Source: Erythrobacter donghaensis
GTDB lineage: Bacteria; Pseudomonadota; Alphaproteobacteria; Sphingomonadales; Sphingomonadaceae
DNA length: 45,188 nt
Assembly: GCF_001557325.1 (NCBI RefSeq)
Contig: NZ_LSJS01000268.1
Span: 1-45,188 of the forward strand
Reading direction: 5' to 3'
Under the pieces are notes generated by a model. The model was not told where the DNA came from. It saw only the letters and a list, made by a program, of their open reading frames with translations, and did no database searches. This document shows positions 31,980-41,569 of the stretch, piece after piece; position 1 is the first letter of the stretch; every line of letters starts with the position of its first letter. Position numbers and translations under genes: made by a program.

Positions 31980-34900
31980 TTACACTGTCATCGACATGCC
32001 GCGATAGATCCGCGCGCGATAACGCGAGTCCTCCGCGTCCGGCAGCGGCGCGCCGACCAGCAGCACCGCGCGGGCGAAGCGGCGCACCTCCTCGAGATGC
32101 TCGTCGAGATCGCGCGGTTCCTCAGACTGCACCCGGCGGGTGAGATTGATCTGGTTGACCGGCACATCGTGGACCAGCCGCTCGTTCTCGACCGCGAGCG
32201 TCGCGGTGAAAGCGTGGAGCGTGGTCTTGATGAAGTTCGCCAGCGCAAAGGCCGGGGACTTGTCGCCCATCGGCACGTCGGGGCTGGTCAGCACCAGCTG
32301 GCAATCGTCGTACAGGGACGCGCGCCGCGCCACGCGGAAGTGGTGGGTGAGGTTGTCCTCGACAACCTGCCGGAACTCCTCGGGGGTCAGCGGGTCGTCG
32401 GTCGCGAAGAGCTTGCCCGGGAGCGCCGCCATCGGGGTCGAGAGGATCGTCGTCGGCCGCCCCCAGGCGAGCAGCGCCTCGTCCATCGCCGCCTCGACAT
32501 CGCTTGTGACGAGGAGCGAGGTCAGCGCGTCTGCAGTGTCGCCCTCGAGCTGCGCCTTGATCGCCTCGAAGCCTTCCGCGCTGCGGCTGATCAGGACGAC
32601 GTTGGCGACGTGGCAATCCTCGATGAAGGCGCGCGCAGTTTCGGCGAGGTAATCGGCGAGGTGTTCGCCGATGATCCACACCGTCTTGCCCCGCATCTGG
32701 TCGAGGCGTTCCTGCTTCGGCGAGCCGAACAGCTCGCGCTCGGTGGTCGAGCGTTCGACGCTGAGGCCGCCCGAGGGCATGAAGGTCTCGCCCGAGACCG
32801 CGCGGTCGGCGAGGAAGAACACCGTCGCCTGCGCCACGTCATGCTCGGTCGGCATCTTGCCGAGATAGAGCTTGGAGAGCACCCCGGTGCCGACCTTCTT
32901 CGCTTCCGCCGCGATCTTGTCGGCGGGGAGGAAGGGCGCGTCTTCGGGCGGAACGCGCAGCAGCCACTTGTCGTCGTCCGCTGCGGGCCGCTCGGACCAT
33001 TCGGGTGCGTCGAGGAACAGGCCGGCCTGCCTAAGGCGGCTGACCAGCGCGGCGGCGATCTGCGGGGTGAGGAGATACTGGTCCCAGGTGCAGGTACCAT
33101 CGCCCTCGCGCGCGCAGGCCAGCGCGAGTTCGCGCAATTCGCGCGGGTTGTTGGTGTCGTGGCTCATCTTGACGGTGTCGTTGCGGGCGAGCCGTGCCAG
33201 CACCGCCTCGACCCGCACACCGCGCCGGATCGCCTTGATCGCGGCGGCGTGGACAGCGTTCAAGCGCTTGTTCTCGAGGATCAGCTTGCCGCGCCGCTCG
33301 AACAGCCCGGGCTTGCCGCCGGTGCCCGAGAGGCGGTCGCCATCGACCGGGCCGGGGGCGATGGCGTTGAACTGCACCTCGGGGCCGAGATAGCGCGCCA
33401 TGCTCTCGACCATCGCGCGCTGCCCGGCCTTCGACACGGCGTAGTCGGCACGGTTGGGATAGGCGACCGCAAGATACTTCTCGCCCCCGAAGTAGGACGA
33501 GACGTTAAGGATATAGCCCGAGCCTTGCGCCTTCATCAGCGGGGCGACGTGGTGCATGAGAAAATAGTTCGACACGAGGTTCGCATCGAGCGTGTAGTTC
33601 CAGGCGTCGACCCCCATGTCGACCACCATGTCCTCCGCCCCCGCCACCCCGGCATTGTTGATCAGGTAGTCGATCCGCCCGAAGGCCTTCAGCGTCGCAT
33701 CGACCGCGCCCTTCAGGCTCTCGAAATTGCTGACATCGACATTGGCGAGGGTCTGCACCCGGCGCTCGACCCCGGCAAAGCCGATGTCCTCGAGCTCCGA
33801 GACGATCCGCGCCCGCGCCACCGCCAGCTCGCTCTCGCGCCGGGCGACCATCATCACCTTGCCGCCGGCGAGCGCCAATAACCGCGCCACTTGCCCGCCA
33901 ATACCCGCCGATCCCCCGGTGATTAGCGCGACTTTACCCAGATGCAGCCCGGTGATGTTTTCGGAGAAGCCCGGCATGGCCTTGCGCGCCCCGGTCGCCT
34001 CGCCGATATTGCCGGGGACGTAGAGCGTGATCTCGCCCAGCTTGCTTTCCTTCAAGAGGATGCGCGCGGCGTGGCCGGCGGTGAAGCGGATGTTCTCAGC
34101 CTCGGTGTTGGTGAAGCGGACGATCTGGTTGCCCCACTCGGCCTGGCGGCGGCGGCCGTGGGCGGTGTCGATCTCACTTTCGTCGCGCCAGATGCGGATC
34201 AGCTGTTCCGTGGCGGCGCGCAGGATGTGGCCGTAGACGTCGCCCTTGCCGTCGCTGGCATGGCTGACGAAGACGAAGCGCGGGGGTTGCAGCAGGTTGT
34301 CGTGGCGCTTCCAGTAGCGGCTCATGGTGCGGGCCAGCGCCATGTTGCCGGCGAGTTCGGCGTCCATCAGCGCTTCGACCACGCTGTCATCGGCTGCGGT
34401 GATCGCGCCCGACAGCTCGCCCGCACCCAGCGCCGGGAGGAACAGCGCGCCGCTCACAGGCGTGCCGCCCTTGGTGTAATCCTCGAGCGCCGCTTCCATC
34501 GCCGCCGGGTCTTTCCGGCTGAAGCGGATGATGCTGAGCTTGTCGCCCAGCCCCAGCGCGGCGCAGCGCTTCTCGGCAATGGCGACGTCGGCGGCGCGCG
34601 GCAGGCCGAGCACGACCTCGGCCCCGCAGGCGAGCTGCACCTGCGCGATCTCGAGCGCCTCCTCCCAATCATCCCCCGCCGCGATCAGCACCGCGAGGCC
34701 GGTGCCGTCCATCGAGCGCATGGTGGGCCGCGCAAGGTAGGTCGAGCGCTGCTCCTTCCTCACGCTCATCCCGTGGGTGACCTCGAAATCGTGGCCGTTG
34801 TAGGCCGCGCTCTCATCCGAGCCGAGGAACACGCAGGTGGTGGCGATGTCGGTCGGGGTGGGGAAGGTCTTGGCCTTCGCGTTGCCGCCGGTCGCGCGCT

Positions 34901-35672
34901 CGAGGCTCATCATGTCGAAGAACTGATTGGCGGTGGTGCCCGCCTCGTCACCGCGCGCGCTATCCATCGCGGCGAAGACATTGCGGATTCGCTCGCTCTC
35001 GATCGGGCCGGGGTAGACGAGGTTGACGCGGATGCCCTTGGGGCCAAGCTCGAGGCTCAATTCGCGGCTCCACGCGTTCATCGCCGCCTTGGGGACCACG
35101 TAGGCGGCACGCGCGTAATAGGGCGTGCGGCTGAAGATGGTCGAGACGTTGATGATCGAGCCGCCTTCGGGAATGTGCTCGGCCGCGACCCGCGCGACGT
35201 TCCAGGCGACGCCGAAGATGTTGCGCAGCGCTTGCGATACGGTCTCGCTGTCGGTGCTGCCGGTCTTCTGGAGCGCGGCGAGTTCATCCGCCGACAGGGG
35301 CAGATTCTCGATCGGCTGCTTGGGCCCGGCGCTCCCGGCGTTGTTGACGAGGATGTCGATCCGCCCGAACTGCCCCACCACCTCGGCCATCGCCGCCCGC
35401 ACCGAGGCGATGTCGCCCCCGTCGAGCGCCACCGTGGCGAGCCGCGCCGGATCAGCACCCGTGGCCTTCAGGAGCGCTTCGGCGGCGGCCTTGGTGCGCT
35501 CGGGGGTGCGCCCCGTCATCACCACGGTTGCGCCTTCTGCAAGATAGTGCGTGACGATATGCCCGCCGAGGTTCCCCGCAGCCCCCGTGACGACGGCGAT
35601 CTTGCCGGCCAGACGGCCCGGAATATCGCCTTGCAGAGCAGGCGCAGCGGCAACGGCTTTCGGTTTGGCCAT
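31980..35672 (-). CDS. mcr: Malonyl-CoA reductase, bifunctional (3-hydroxypropionate-forming)
   Basis: 1230 residues from ATG 35672 (GAGGAGA six bases upstream), the size of the Chloroflexus enzyme (about 1220). Two SDR-type reductase halves: the N-terminal one has VTGAAGNLG at 28-36, NNAGS and AYVVPKAA with Tyr191/Lys195; the second begins near residue 577 (ALITGGSAGIG) and has DYAVSK with Tyr744/Lys748. In the characterised enzyme the C-terminal half reduces malonyl-CoA to malonate semialdehyde and the N-terminal half reduces that to 3-hydroxypropionate, both with NADPH. Both catalytic pairs are intact here. Lies between pcs and accA. Confidence 0.93.
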   Translation of the reverse strand: MAKPKAVAAAPALQGDIPGRLAGKIAVVTGAAGNLGGHIVTHYLAEGATVVMTGRTPERTKAAAEALLKATGADPARLATVALDGGDIASVRAAMAEVVGQFGRIDILVNNAGSAGPKQPIENLPLSADELAALQKTGSTDSETVSQALRNIFGVAWNVARVAAEHIPEGGSIINVSTIFSRTPYYARAAYVVPKAAMNAWSRELSLELGPKGIRVNLVYPGPIESERIRNVFAAMDSARGDEAGTTANQFFDMMSLERATGGNAKAKTFPTPTDIATTCVFLGSDESAAYNGHDFEVTHGMSVRKEQRSTYLARPTMRSMDGTGLAVLIAAGDDWEEALEIAQVQLACGAEVVLGLPRAADVAIAEKRCAALGLGDKLSIIRFSRKDPAAMEAALEDYTKGGTPVSGALFLPALGAGELSGAITAADDSVVEALMDAELAGNMALARTMSRYWKRHDNLLQPPRFVFVSHASDGKGDVYGHILRAATEQLIRIWRDESEIDTAHGRRRQAEWGNQIVRFTNTEAENIRFTAGHAARILLKESKLGEITLYVPGNIGEATGARKAMPGFSENITGLHLGKVALITGGSAGIGGQVARLLALAGGKVMMVARRESELAVARARIVSELEDIGFAGVERRVQTLANVDVSNFESLKGAVDATLKAFGRIDYLINNAGVAGAEDMVVDMGVDAWNYTLDANLVSNYFLMHHVAPLMKAQGSGYILNVSSYFGGEKYLAVAYPNRADYAVSKAGQRAMVESMARYLGPEVQFNAIAPGPVDGDRLSGTGGKPGLFERRGKLILENKRLNAVHAAAIKAIRRGVRVEAVLARLARNDTVKMSHDTNNPRELRELALACAREGDGTCTWDQYLLTPQIAAALVSRLRQAGLFLDAPEWSERPAADDDKWLLRVPPEDAPFLPADKIAAEAKKVGTGVLSKLYLGKMPTEHDVAQATVFFLADRAVSGETFMPSGGLSVERSTTERELFGSPKQERLDQMRGKTVWIIGEHLADYLAETARAFIEDCHVANVVLISRSAEGFEAIKAQLEGDTADALTSLLVTSDVEAAMDEALLAWGRPTTILSTPMAALPGKLFATDDPLTPEEFRQVVEDNLTHHFRVARRASLYDDCQLVLTSPDVPMGDKSPAFALANFIKTTLHAFTATLAVENERLVHDVPVNQINLTRRVQSEEPRDLDEHLEEVRRFARAVLLVGAPLPDAEDSRYRARIYRGMSMTV

Positions 35673-35776
35673 GACTCTCTCCTCACAGAAATTACCGCGA
35701 AGGCGCACTTCGCTTTGCGTTTCGTTCATTCTCTGGGGAGGAGAGGGAAGAACGTTTCAAAAGTGCAATGCGCGAG

Positions 35777-38700
35777 TTAGCCGTCCGGTTCCCCCGCACT
35801 CGCCGCAGCCCACGCTTCGAGCAGGGCATCACGGCTGCGCAGGCCCAGTTCGGGGAGCGCATGGTTGACCACATAGGTCGAGCCGGTGTGGCGGTTGTCC
35901 CACATCGCCTGGTGCGCTTCCGGCAGGCCGTCCCACGGCACGACCTCGGGCTCGGTCACTTCGAGCAGGCCCGCCGCGATCATGTCGTTCATCCGCGCGA
36001 CCTCGTAGGCGTTGCACAGGTGCGTGCCGAAGATTTGCGCGGTCGGCATGTAGATACGCCGCTGGCGGGTCCACACCTGCGGCGCGTAGAAGGTGAAGCG
36101 GCAGCCGGTCAGGTCTTCTGCAAAAATCACCCGGCCGGTGAAGGGTTTCACCAGCGAGGTCGAGATGCCGAGCGTGTCCTGCCCGGCCCGCTCGAACACC
36201 AGATCGGGGCTGCCGCGCGGATTGTCGGGCGAGCGCAGGATTTTTCCGACCGCCGAGCCGAAGGGCTTCATCACCCGGTCCTGATAGTCGCGCACCGCCG
36301 CCTTGAAGACCTCGATATCCGCTTTCGCGTCCGGCAGGCGCGGCATGGTGTCGGGCCAGTGGAAGTTCGCACCCTCGCGGCGGCGGATGGATTCGAGGGA
36401 GACGATCCCCTCGATCGCGTCCTCCAGCCCCAGCGATTGCAGGAACTCGCGCTGGCCATCGGTGGTGGTGGCGATCACCGAGCGGGCGTTGAAGCGCCGC
36501 GCGGCCTCGATCATCTCGAGGCCGGTCTCGTCGAGCAGCTCGGACGAGCCCGGCCCGTAGAAGATCAGCACCGCCTCGCCGCCCCGCAGCGCGGCACGGC
36601 GGAGCATTTCTTCGGGGCTGGCCGACCCCGGCTTGCCCATGAAGCTGAAGTGATAGCCCGACGAAGCGCCGTAGAAGGCGAGCGTGCCGCCTTCGGCCAG
36701 CAGTTGGAAGCTGCGCGGGAAGGCCGTTTCGCCCGCGTGGCTGACGACGTAATCGGCGAGCTTGCCGCCGTTCAGCGCCTTGTATTCCTCGACCAGTGGC
36801 GCACCTGCGGCTTCCCATTGGATTGCCTCGGCCTTGTCCTCGGGCACGACTGTATAGAGCTCGGCGAACCGCGCATCCTTGCGGTTGATCGCCCCGACCG
36901 CGCCCTGCACCTGGGTGATGAAGCTGGCCCGCTCTTTCGAGGACACCAGCCCCGTCACCTGCAAGCCCGTCCGCACCGACGAGCGCAGCGCATCGAGCCC
37001 CGTCCCCGTTGCCGCGCCCTCGACGAACAAAGTCCGCCCAGGTGCGATCTGCAAGGTGGTGAAGAGGCAGCGCGCAATCGTGCCGAGGTTCAGCACATAG
37101 CTCCCCGCCTGCTCCAGCGTGAGATCCGGCGGCACCTTGTGCATCTGCGGGGCCTGCACGGTCAGGAACTGGGCGTGGCTGCCGGTCTCGGTCTCATAGC
37201 CCTGGATGCTGAAATCGGCATACATCGGGTCATTGCCGACCAGCGGGCTGAGGAGATCGTTGGTCCCCGAATAGACCGTTACCAGATCGCCGACCTTGAT
37301 CCGCCCCTGCGCGCGCGTCTCGGAGCCCAGCGCAGCGACCAGCGCGATCCCGCCCGATCCGGTGATCTGCACGTCTTCCTCATGCGCATCGAAGGGCGAG
37401 ACGGGGATTCCGGTCAGCGCCCAGATGTCGTTGAAGTTGACCTCGCTGGTCAGCATGTAGAGCAGCGCCTCGTTGGGCGCGGGCTCGGGGGTCTTGACGA
37501 TCAGCTCCTTCTCGTGGGTCGCCGGAGGGCCGAAGCGGGGCTGGCCGGTGTCCGGATCGCGGGCGATGCCGAAGGCGTATTGGTAGGGCGGGATCGGCGT
37601 CACGCCGGGGTAGAAGGGCGCGCCCACGGGGAGCAGATCGCCCGCCGCTTCCAAGGCCTGCGCACGCATCTCGTGCTCGGCATCGATCCACACCCCGTCG
37701 CGCCGCACCGGGAGCGGGGGCGCAACCTTGTCCATGAACTGCCGGATGCCGGTCTTGCCGCCCTCGGGATCGACGATGGCTTCGGAAAACAGCCGCGCCT
37801 CGCGCGCCGTCCCTTGCGTGATGCCGTGCTCCAGCCCGGTGCGCACCGCATCGAGCGCCCGCGCGCCCGCAACATCGCGGCCCGCCCATGCGAGCTGCCT
37901 GAGAATGCGCTGGAGGAAATCATCCTCCAGCACCGCGTCCAGCGACACCTCCGCCGCGCTTTCCCATCGCACGGTCGCCGCCTGCCGCTCCGCGAAGGCG
38001 AAGCCGAGCGCGCTGCCCGGCCCGTTCTTCACGAAATCGCGCACCGCGGCATGGGCTGCGGAGAGCGCATCCTCTGCGCCCTCGACCAGCTGATCGACCA
38101 CGCCGATCGCGTGAGCCTGCTCCGCCGTAATGCTCCGCCCGCCGAGGATCAGGTCGAGCGCATCGCGCACGCCTTCCGTCCCCCGCCGGTCGGCGAGGAG
38201 GCGCGGCAGGCGCTGGGTGCCGCCATAGCCCGGCAGCAACCGCAGCCGGATCTCGGGCTGGCCGAAGCGCGCCACCGGCTCGGCAATGCGGTAATGGCAG
38301 GCGAGCGCGAACTCCATCCCGCCGCCAAGCGCCACGCCTTGCACCGCCGCGACGCAGGGCTTGTTCATGCGCTCGATCGTGCGGAAGGCGAGGTGCGCGT
38401 TGTTGGGGAGCACCATGGCCTCGTCGACCGTGTGAATTTCCTCCAGCATCTGGCGGATGTCCGCGCCCGCAACGAAGGAGCTGGTGCCCTCGCCGGTGAA
38501 CACCACCGCGACCACATTGTCGTCGCGCGCCAGCGTCGAGGTGACCAGCACCAGCTCGTCGATCGCGCGTTCGTTCAGCGCATTGACCGGCGGGTTGGTG
38601 ACGGTGACGGTCGCGACCTGCTTGCCCGGGGCGATCGTGTTGTACTGCACGAGAAAGTAGCGGTGCCGGTCGAACAGCGCCTGTTCGTCGCTCATGCGCT

Positions 38701-41293
38701 GCTTGCGCTGCCAGTCGGCGATGACGGTGCGCAGCTCGTCCAGCGCCTCGGGGTTCCTGAGCGTCGTGACGTCGCCGACATCCTCGCCCACCACCAGCGC
38801 GCGGACCATGCGGCGCATGTATTTGCCGCTGCGGGTCTCGGGGAACTGACTGACCTCGATGAAGTCCGCCGGGACCGCGACCGCGCCCTTCTCGGTGCGC
38901 ACGAGATCGAACAGGCGGCGCTTGTCCTCGTGCGTGAGCTTGCGCCCCGCCACCGGCACCACGAAGGCGAGCGGGGTCAGCCCCTTCTCGCGGTGCGGCG
39001 CGCCGACGACCAGCACGTTGCCGACCGGCGAGTCCGGCGCAAGCGCCTTGTCGCGCAGCACCGCGCCCTCGATCTCCTCGGTCCCCATGCGGTGGCCCGA
39101 GACGTTGATGACGTCGTCCGACCGGCCGTGGAGCGAGAACGAGCCGTCCGCGTGCTGGATCGCGAAGTCGCCCTGGGTATAGGCCCATGCGCCCTTCCAG
39201 CGCTTCCAGTAGCCCTCTTCCCAGCGAGCCGCGTCGCCGCGCCAGGCGGGATCGACGCGGCCATCTGAGACCTTGAAGCCCGTGATATCGCCCCAGATGG
39301 TGCGCGCGAGGTAGGGATAGGGCGCGGCGATGACGATCTCGCCCTTCTCGCCGATATCGGCCTTGCGCCATGGCACGCCGCCCGCGTCGGAGCGCGCAAA
39401 GGGCGCGGGTGCGCCCTTGCCCGCCTCATCCTCGACCCACACATCGCCCACGATCCACGGCAGCGGATAGGCGTGGGCGTCAGGGCGCAGCGGGAAATCG
39501 TCGTTTCCGAACATGTGCGTCCACGCGATCCCGCCGTGCTCGGTCGCCCAGTAGGAGTTGATGTAGCGCGGCGTCACGTGCTCCATCCCGAAGGCCTGCA
39601 CGCTGGGGCTGACCGGCTCGGCGCAGAAGGTCGCGACCCTGAGGCCGCTCATGTCGTAGCGCTCCACCTCGGCAAGGTTCGCCGGGTCGGACATGATCGA
39701 CTTCAAGAAGGTCACCCCCGCCTTGAAGATGCGCACCCGGTGCCGCTCGATCATCGAGGCGAAACGGCCCGCGTGCGGGAAGACCGGCGAGCCTTCGCTG
39801 ACCAGCGAGGTCACCCGCGTCATCAGCGGGGCGCAGATCAGGTAGCTCTGCCCGGTGATCCAGCCCGGATCGGCGACCACGAACAGCGTGTCGCCGGGCC
39901 GCGCGTCGAAGCTGACCCGCATCGTCTCGGCCACCCCTGCGGCATAGCCGTGGCTGTGGACGATCCCCTTGGGCTTGCCGGTGCTGCCCGAGGTGTAGAT
40001 GAAGAACATCGGATAGTCGGCATCGACCGGCATCGGCTTGGACGACGCCCATACCGCGCGGACGAAATCAGTGTCAGGGAGCGCCAGCAGATCGGCCTCG
40101 GACTGGACAGCGAAGCCCTCCGCGCGCGCTTTTTCCAGCACGGTCACCAGCGCCGCCTCGGTCAGCTCGTGGCTCCAGCGGTCGCGTTCCTCGCGCCAGA
40201 TCATGTCGGGCTGGTGGGTATGCCGGCACACGATCACCGCCTCGACCCGCGGCGGCAGGGTCACGAGGCTCGAGGCGATCGCGATCCGCACGCGGGCGGC
40301 ATCGGCAGAGGTGATCCGCCCTTCCGCGCCGAGATTGATGAGCGCCCGCCCGACGCCGCGCATCACGTCCGACCGGTCGACCGTGATCTCTCCGGCAAGC
40401 GCCTCGCGCACCGTCTCGAGGATCGCCGCGTGGCCGCCCTCGGGCAGCCCCAGATCGAGCCCGCCGAGGATTTCCAGCGCGGTCGTCACCGGCACGAAAT
40501 TGTCGAGCGCCGGGTCTGTATAGGCGTTCTTGAACGCGGCGACCTGCGCGTTGCGATAGCTGCCATCGCTGGTCACGATCACCCGCGCGCCGGTATCGGC
40601 GATGCGGTCGCTGAGGGTCTTGTCCGAGAACCCGCCGAACACCGCCGTATAGACCACGCCCATCCGCTTGGCAGCCTCGGTCCAGTAGATCTGCGGCACG
40701 ATGCTCGGCATGTTCAGCGCCATGCGGTCGCCCGGCTTCAGGCCCAGCGCCTCGAGCGCGACCGCGCACTTGGCGACCTCGAGCAGCAGTTGCTTGCGGG
40801 TGACGGTGAAGCAGTCGATCGGCGCGCCCTTGCCGCCGAGCGCCGACATGTCCCAGCGGTCGCCTTCGAAGATCAGCGCGGCCTCGTCGCCGTGGCCCGC
40901 CAGCACATGCCGGTCGAGCTCGGAGAAAGCGGCGTTGGTGCGCCCGCCGACGAACCAGCGCCAATGCGGCGGGGTGGTGCCGTCGAACCCGGTGTGCCAC
41001 GGGGTGAAGCCGGCGGGCAGAGCGGGCGAGACCGGCGCGCCGGTGGCGGCATCCCAGCCGTGCCAGCTGCCGTCCGCCGCGCGCGCCAGCCATGCGCCAG
41101 ACGGAGCGGCATCGGCCACGAACCAGTGCATGTTGCGCCCCGCGATCTCGCCGTGGAAGGCGCCCGGATCGGCCAGCGCGGCGGCGCGCATCGCCTCCCA
41201 GTCGGCGCGGGTGCGCAGCGGGTTGCTCAGCGCCTCGCGCGGGCTCGCCAGCAGAGTTTCGACCGAAATGACGCCATCCCCCGTTATTGCCAT
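35777..41293 (-). CDS. pcs: Propionyl-CoA synthase (fused ACS-enoyl hydratase-enoyl reductase)
   Basis: 1838 residues from ATG 41293 (no strong Shine-Dalgarno). Three fused enzymes. Acyl-CoA synthetase: FIYTSGSTGKPKGIVHS near 430, DPGWITGQSY near 475, GRSDDVINVSGHRMG, and ETRSGKYMRR with the adenylation lysine near 820. Enoyl-CoA hydratase: VALGGGMEFALACHYRIAEP near 990 and PEIRLRLLPGYGGTQRLPR. Enoyl-CoA reductase (MDR type): EVNFNDIWALTG near 1280 and VEGAATGTGLDAL near 1423. It turns 3-hydroxypropionate, CoA, ATP and NADPH into propionyl-CoA while keeping acrylyl-CoA inside the protein, as shown for the Erythrobacter NAP1 enzyme. First gene of pcs-mcr-accA; 104 bases separate it from mcr. 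Confidence 0.95.
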   Translation of the reverse strand: MAITGDGVISVETLLASPREALSNPLRTRADWEAMRAAALADPGAFHGEIAGRNMHWFVADAAPSGAWLARAADGSWHGWDAATGAPVSPALPAGFTPWHTGFDGTTPPHWRWFVGGRTNAAFSELDRHVLAGHGDEAALIFEGDRWDMSALGGKGAPIDCFTVTRKQLLLEVAKCAVALEALGLKPGDRMALNMPSIVPQIYWTEAAKRMGVVYTAVFGGFSDKTLSDRIADTGARVIVTSDGSYRNAQVAAFKNAYTDPALDNFVPVTTALEILGGLDLGLPEGGHAAILETVREALAGEITVDRSDVMRGVGRALINLGAEGRITSADAARVRIAIASSLVTLPPRVEAVIVCRHTHQPDMIWREERDRWSHELTEAALVTVLEKARAEGFAVQSEADLLALPDTDFVRAVWASSKPMPVDADYPMFFIYTSGSTGKPKGIVHSHGYAAGVAETMRVSFDARPGDTLFVVADPGWITGQSYLICAPLMTRVTSLVSEGSPVFPHAGRFASMIERHRVRIFKAGVTFLKSIMSDPANLAEVERYDMSGLRVATFCAEPVSPSVQAFGMEHVTPRYINSYWATEHGGIAWTHMFGNDDFPLRPDAHAYPLPWIVGDVWVEDEAGKGAPAPFARSDAGGVPWRKADIGEKGEIVIAAPYPYLARTIWGDITGFKVSDGRVDPAWRGDAARWEEGYWKRWKGAWAYTQGDFAIQHADGSFSLHGRSDDVINVSGHRMGTEEIEGAVLRDKALAPDSPVGNVLVVGAPHREKGLTPLAFVVPVAGRKLTHEDKRRLFDLVRTEKGAVAVPADFIEVSQFPETRSGKYMRRMVRALVVGEDVGDVTTLRNPEALDELRTVIADWQRKQRMSDEQALFDRHRYFLVQYNTIAPGKQVATVTVTNPPVNALNERAIDELVLVTSTLARDDNVVAVVFTGEGTSSFVAGADIRQMLEEIHTVDEAMVLPNNAHLAFRTIERMNKPCVAAVQGVALGGGMEFALACHYRIAEPVARFGQPEIRLRLLPGYGGTQRLPRLLADRRGTEGVRDALDLILGGRSITAEQAHAIGVVDQLVEGAEDALSAAHAAVRDFVKNGPGSALGFAFAERQAATVRWESAAEVSLDAVLEDDFLQRILRQLAWAGRDVAGARALDAVRTGLEHGITQGTAREARLFSEAIVDPEGGKTGIRQFMDKVAPPLPVRRDGVWIDAEHEMRAQALEAAGDLLPVGAPFYPGVTPIPPYQYAFGIARDPDTGQPRFGPPATHEKELIVKTPEPAPNEALLYMLTSEVNFNDIWALTGIPVSPFDAHEEDVQITGSGGIALVAALGSETRAQGRIKVGDLVTVYSGTNDLLSPLVGNDPMYADFSIQGYETETGSHAQFLTVQAPQMHKVPPDLTLEQAGSYVLNLGTIARCLFTTLQIAPGRTLFVEGAATGTGLDALRSSVRTGLQVTGLVSSKERASFITQVQGAVGAINRKDARFAELYTVVPEDKAEAIQWEAAGAPLVEEYKALNGGKLADYVVSHAGETAFPRSFQLLAEGGTLAFYGASSGYHFSFMGKPGSASPEEMLRRAALRGGEAVLIFYGPGSSELLDETGLEMIEAARRFNARSVIATTTDGQREFLQSLGLEDAIEGIVSLESIRRREGANFHWPDTMPRLPDAKADIEVFKAAVRDYQDRVMKPFGSAVGKILRSPDNPRGSPDLVFERAGQDTLGISTSLVKPFTGRVIFAEDLTGCRFTFYAPQVWTRQRRIYMPTAQIFGTHLCNAYEVARMNDMIAAGLLEVTEPEVVPWDGLPEAHQAMWDNRHTGSTYVVNHALPELGLRSRDALLEAWAAASAGEPDG

Positions 41294-41569
41294 GCCCGGC
41301 TCGCCGGAACCGGGCGCAAAACGCGCTGGGGCGCGATCCCGAACGCCGGCGGTGATGCAGCAAAATTGCACGTCGCGGGCCGCAAGGGACAGATTATGCC
41401 GTGCCGGGCCCACGATCCGATAACGACCTTGCCCGGAAAGAGTTCCGCACCCCGCGGCGGGCCCGCCTTGTCCGCAGGCCAACGGAGGGGTGGGTAACAC
41501 TTTATCAATCACGTTCGGCCTATGCCGCACAAGGGTCGCTCCCGATGATGCGACACCACGAGGACACGC

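Noticed and set aside
33942..35780. 612-codon plus-strand frame
   Set aside because: Antisense to the N-terminal half of mcr, no motif, shadow composition.
35768..39268. 1166-codon open frame on the plus strand
   Set aside because: Antisense to pcs; an artefact of high GC with Arg/Asp/Gly-rich composition and no domain, whereas pcs shows full motifs.
41294..41569. Promoters in the pcs/GGDEF divergent gap
   Set aside because: CATAAT on the minus strand near 41391-41396 lacks a convincing -35 partner; no repeat or operator stands out.
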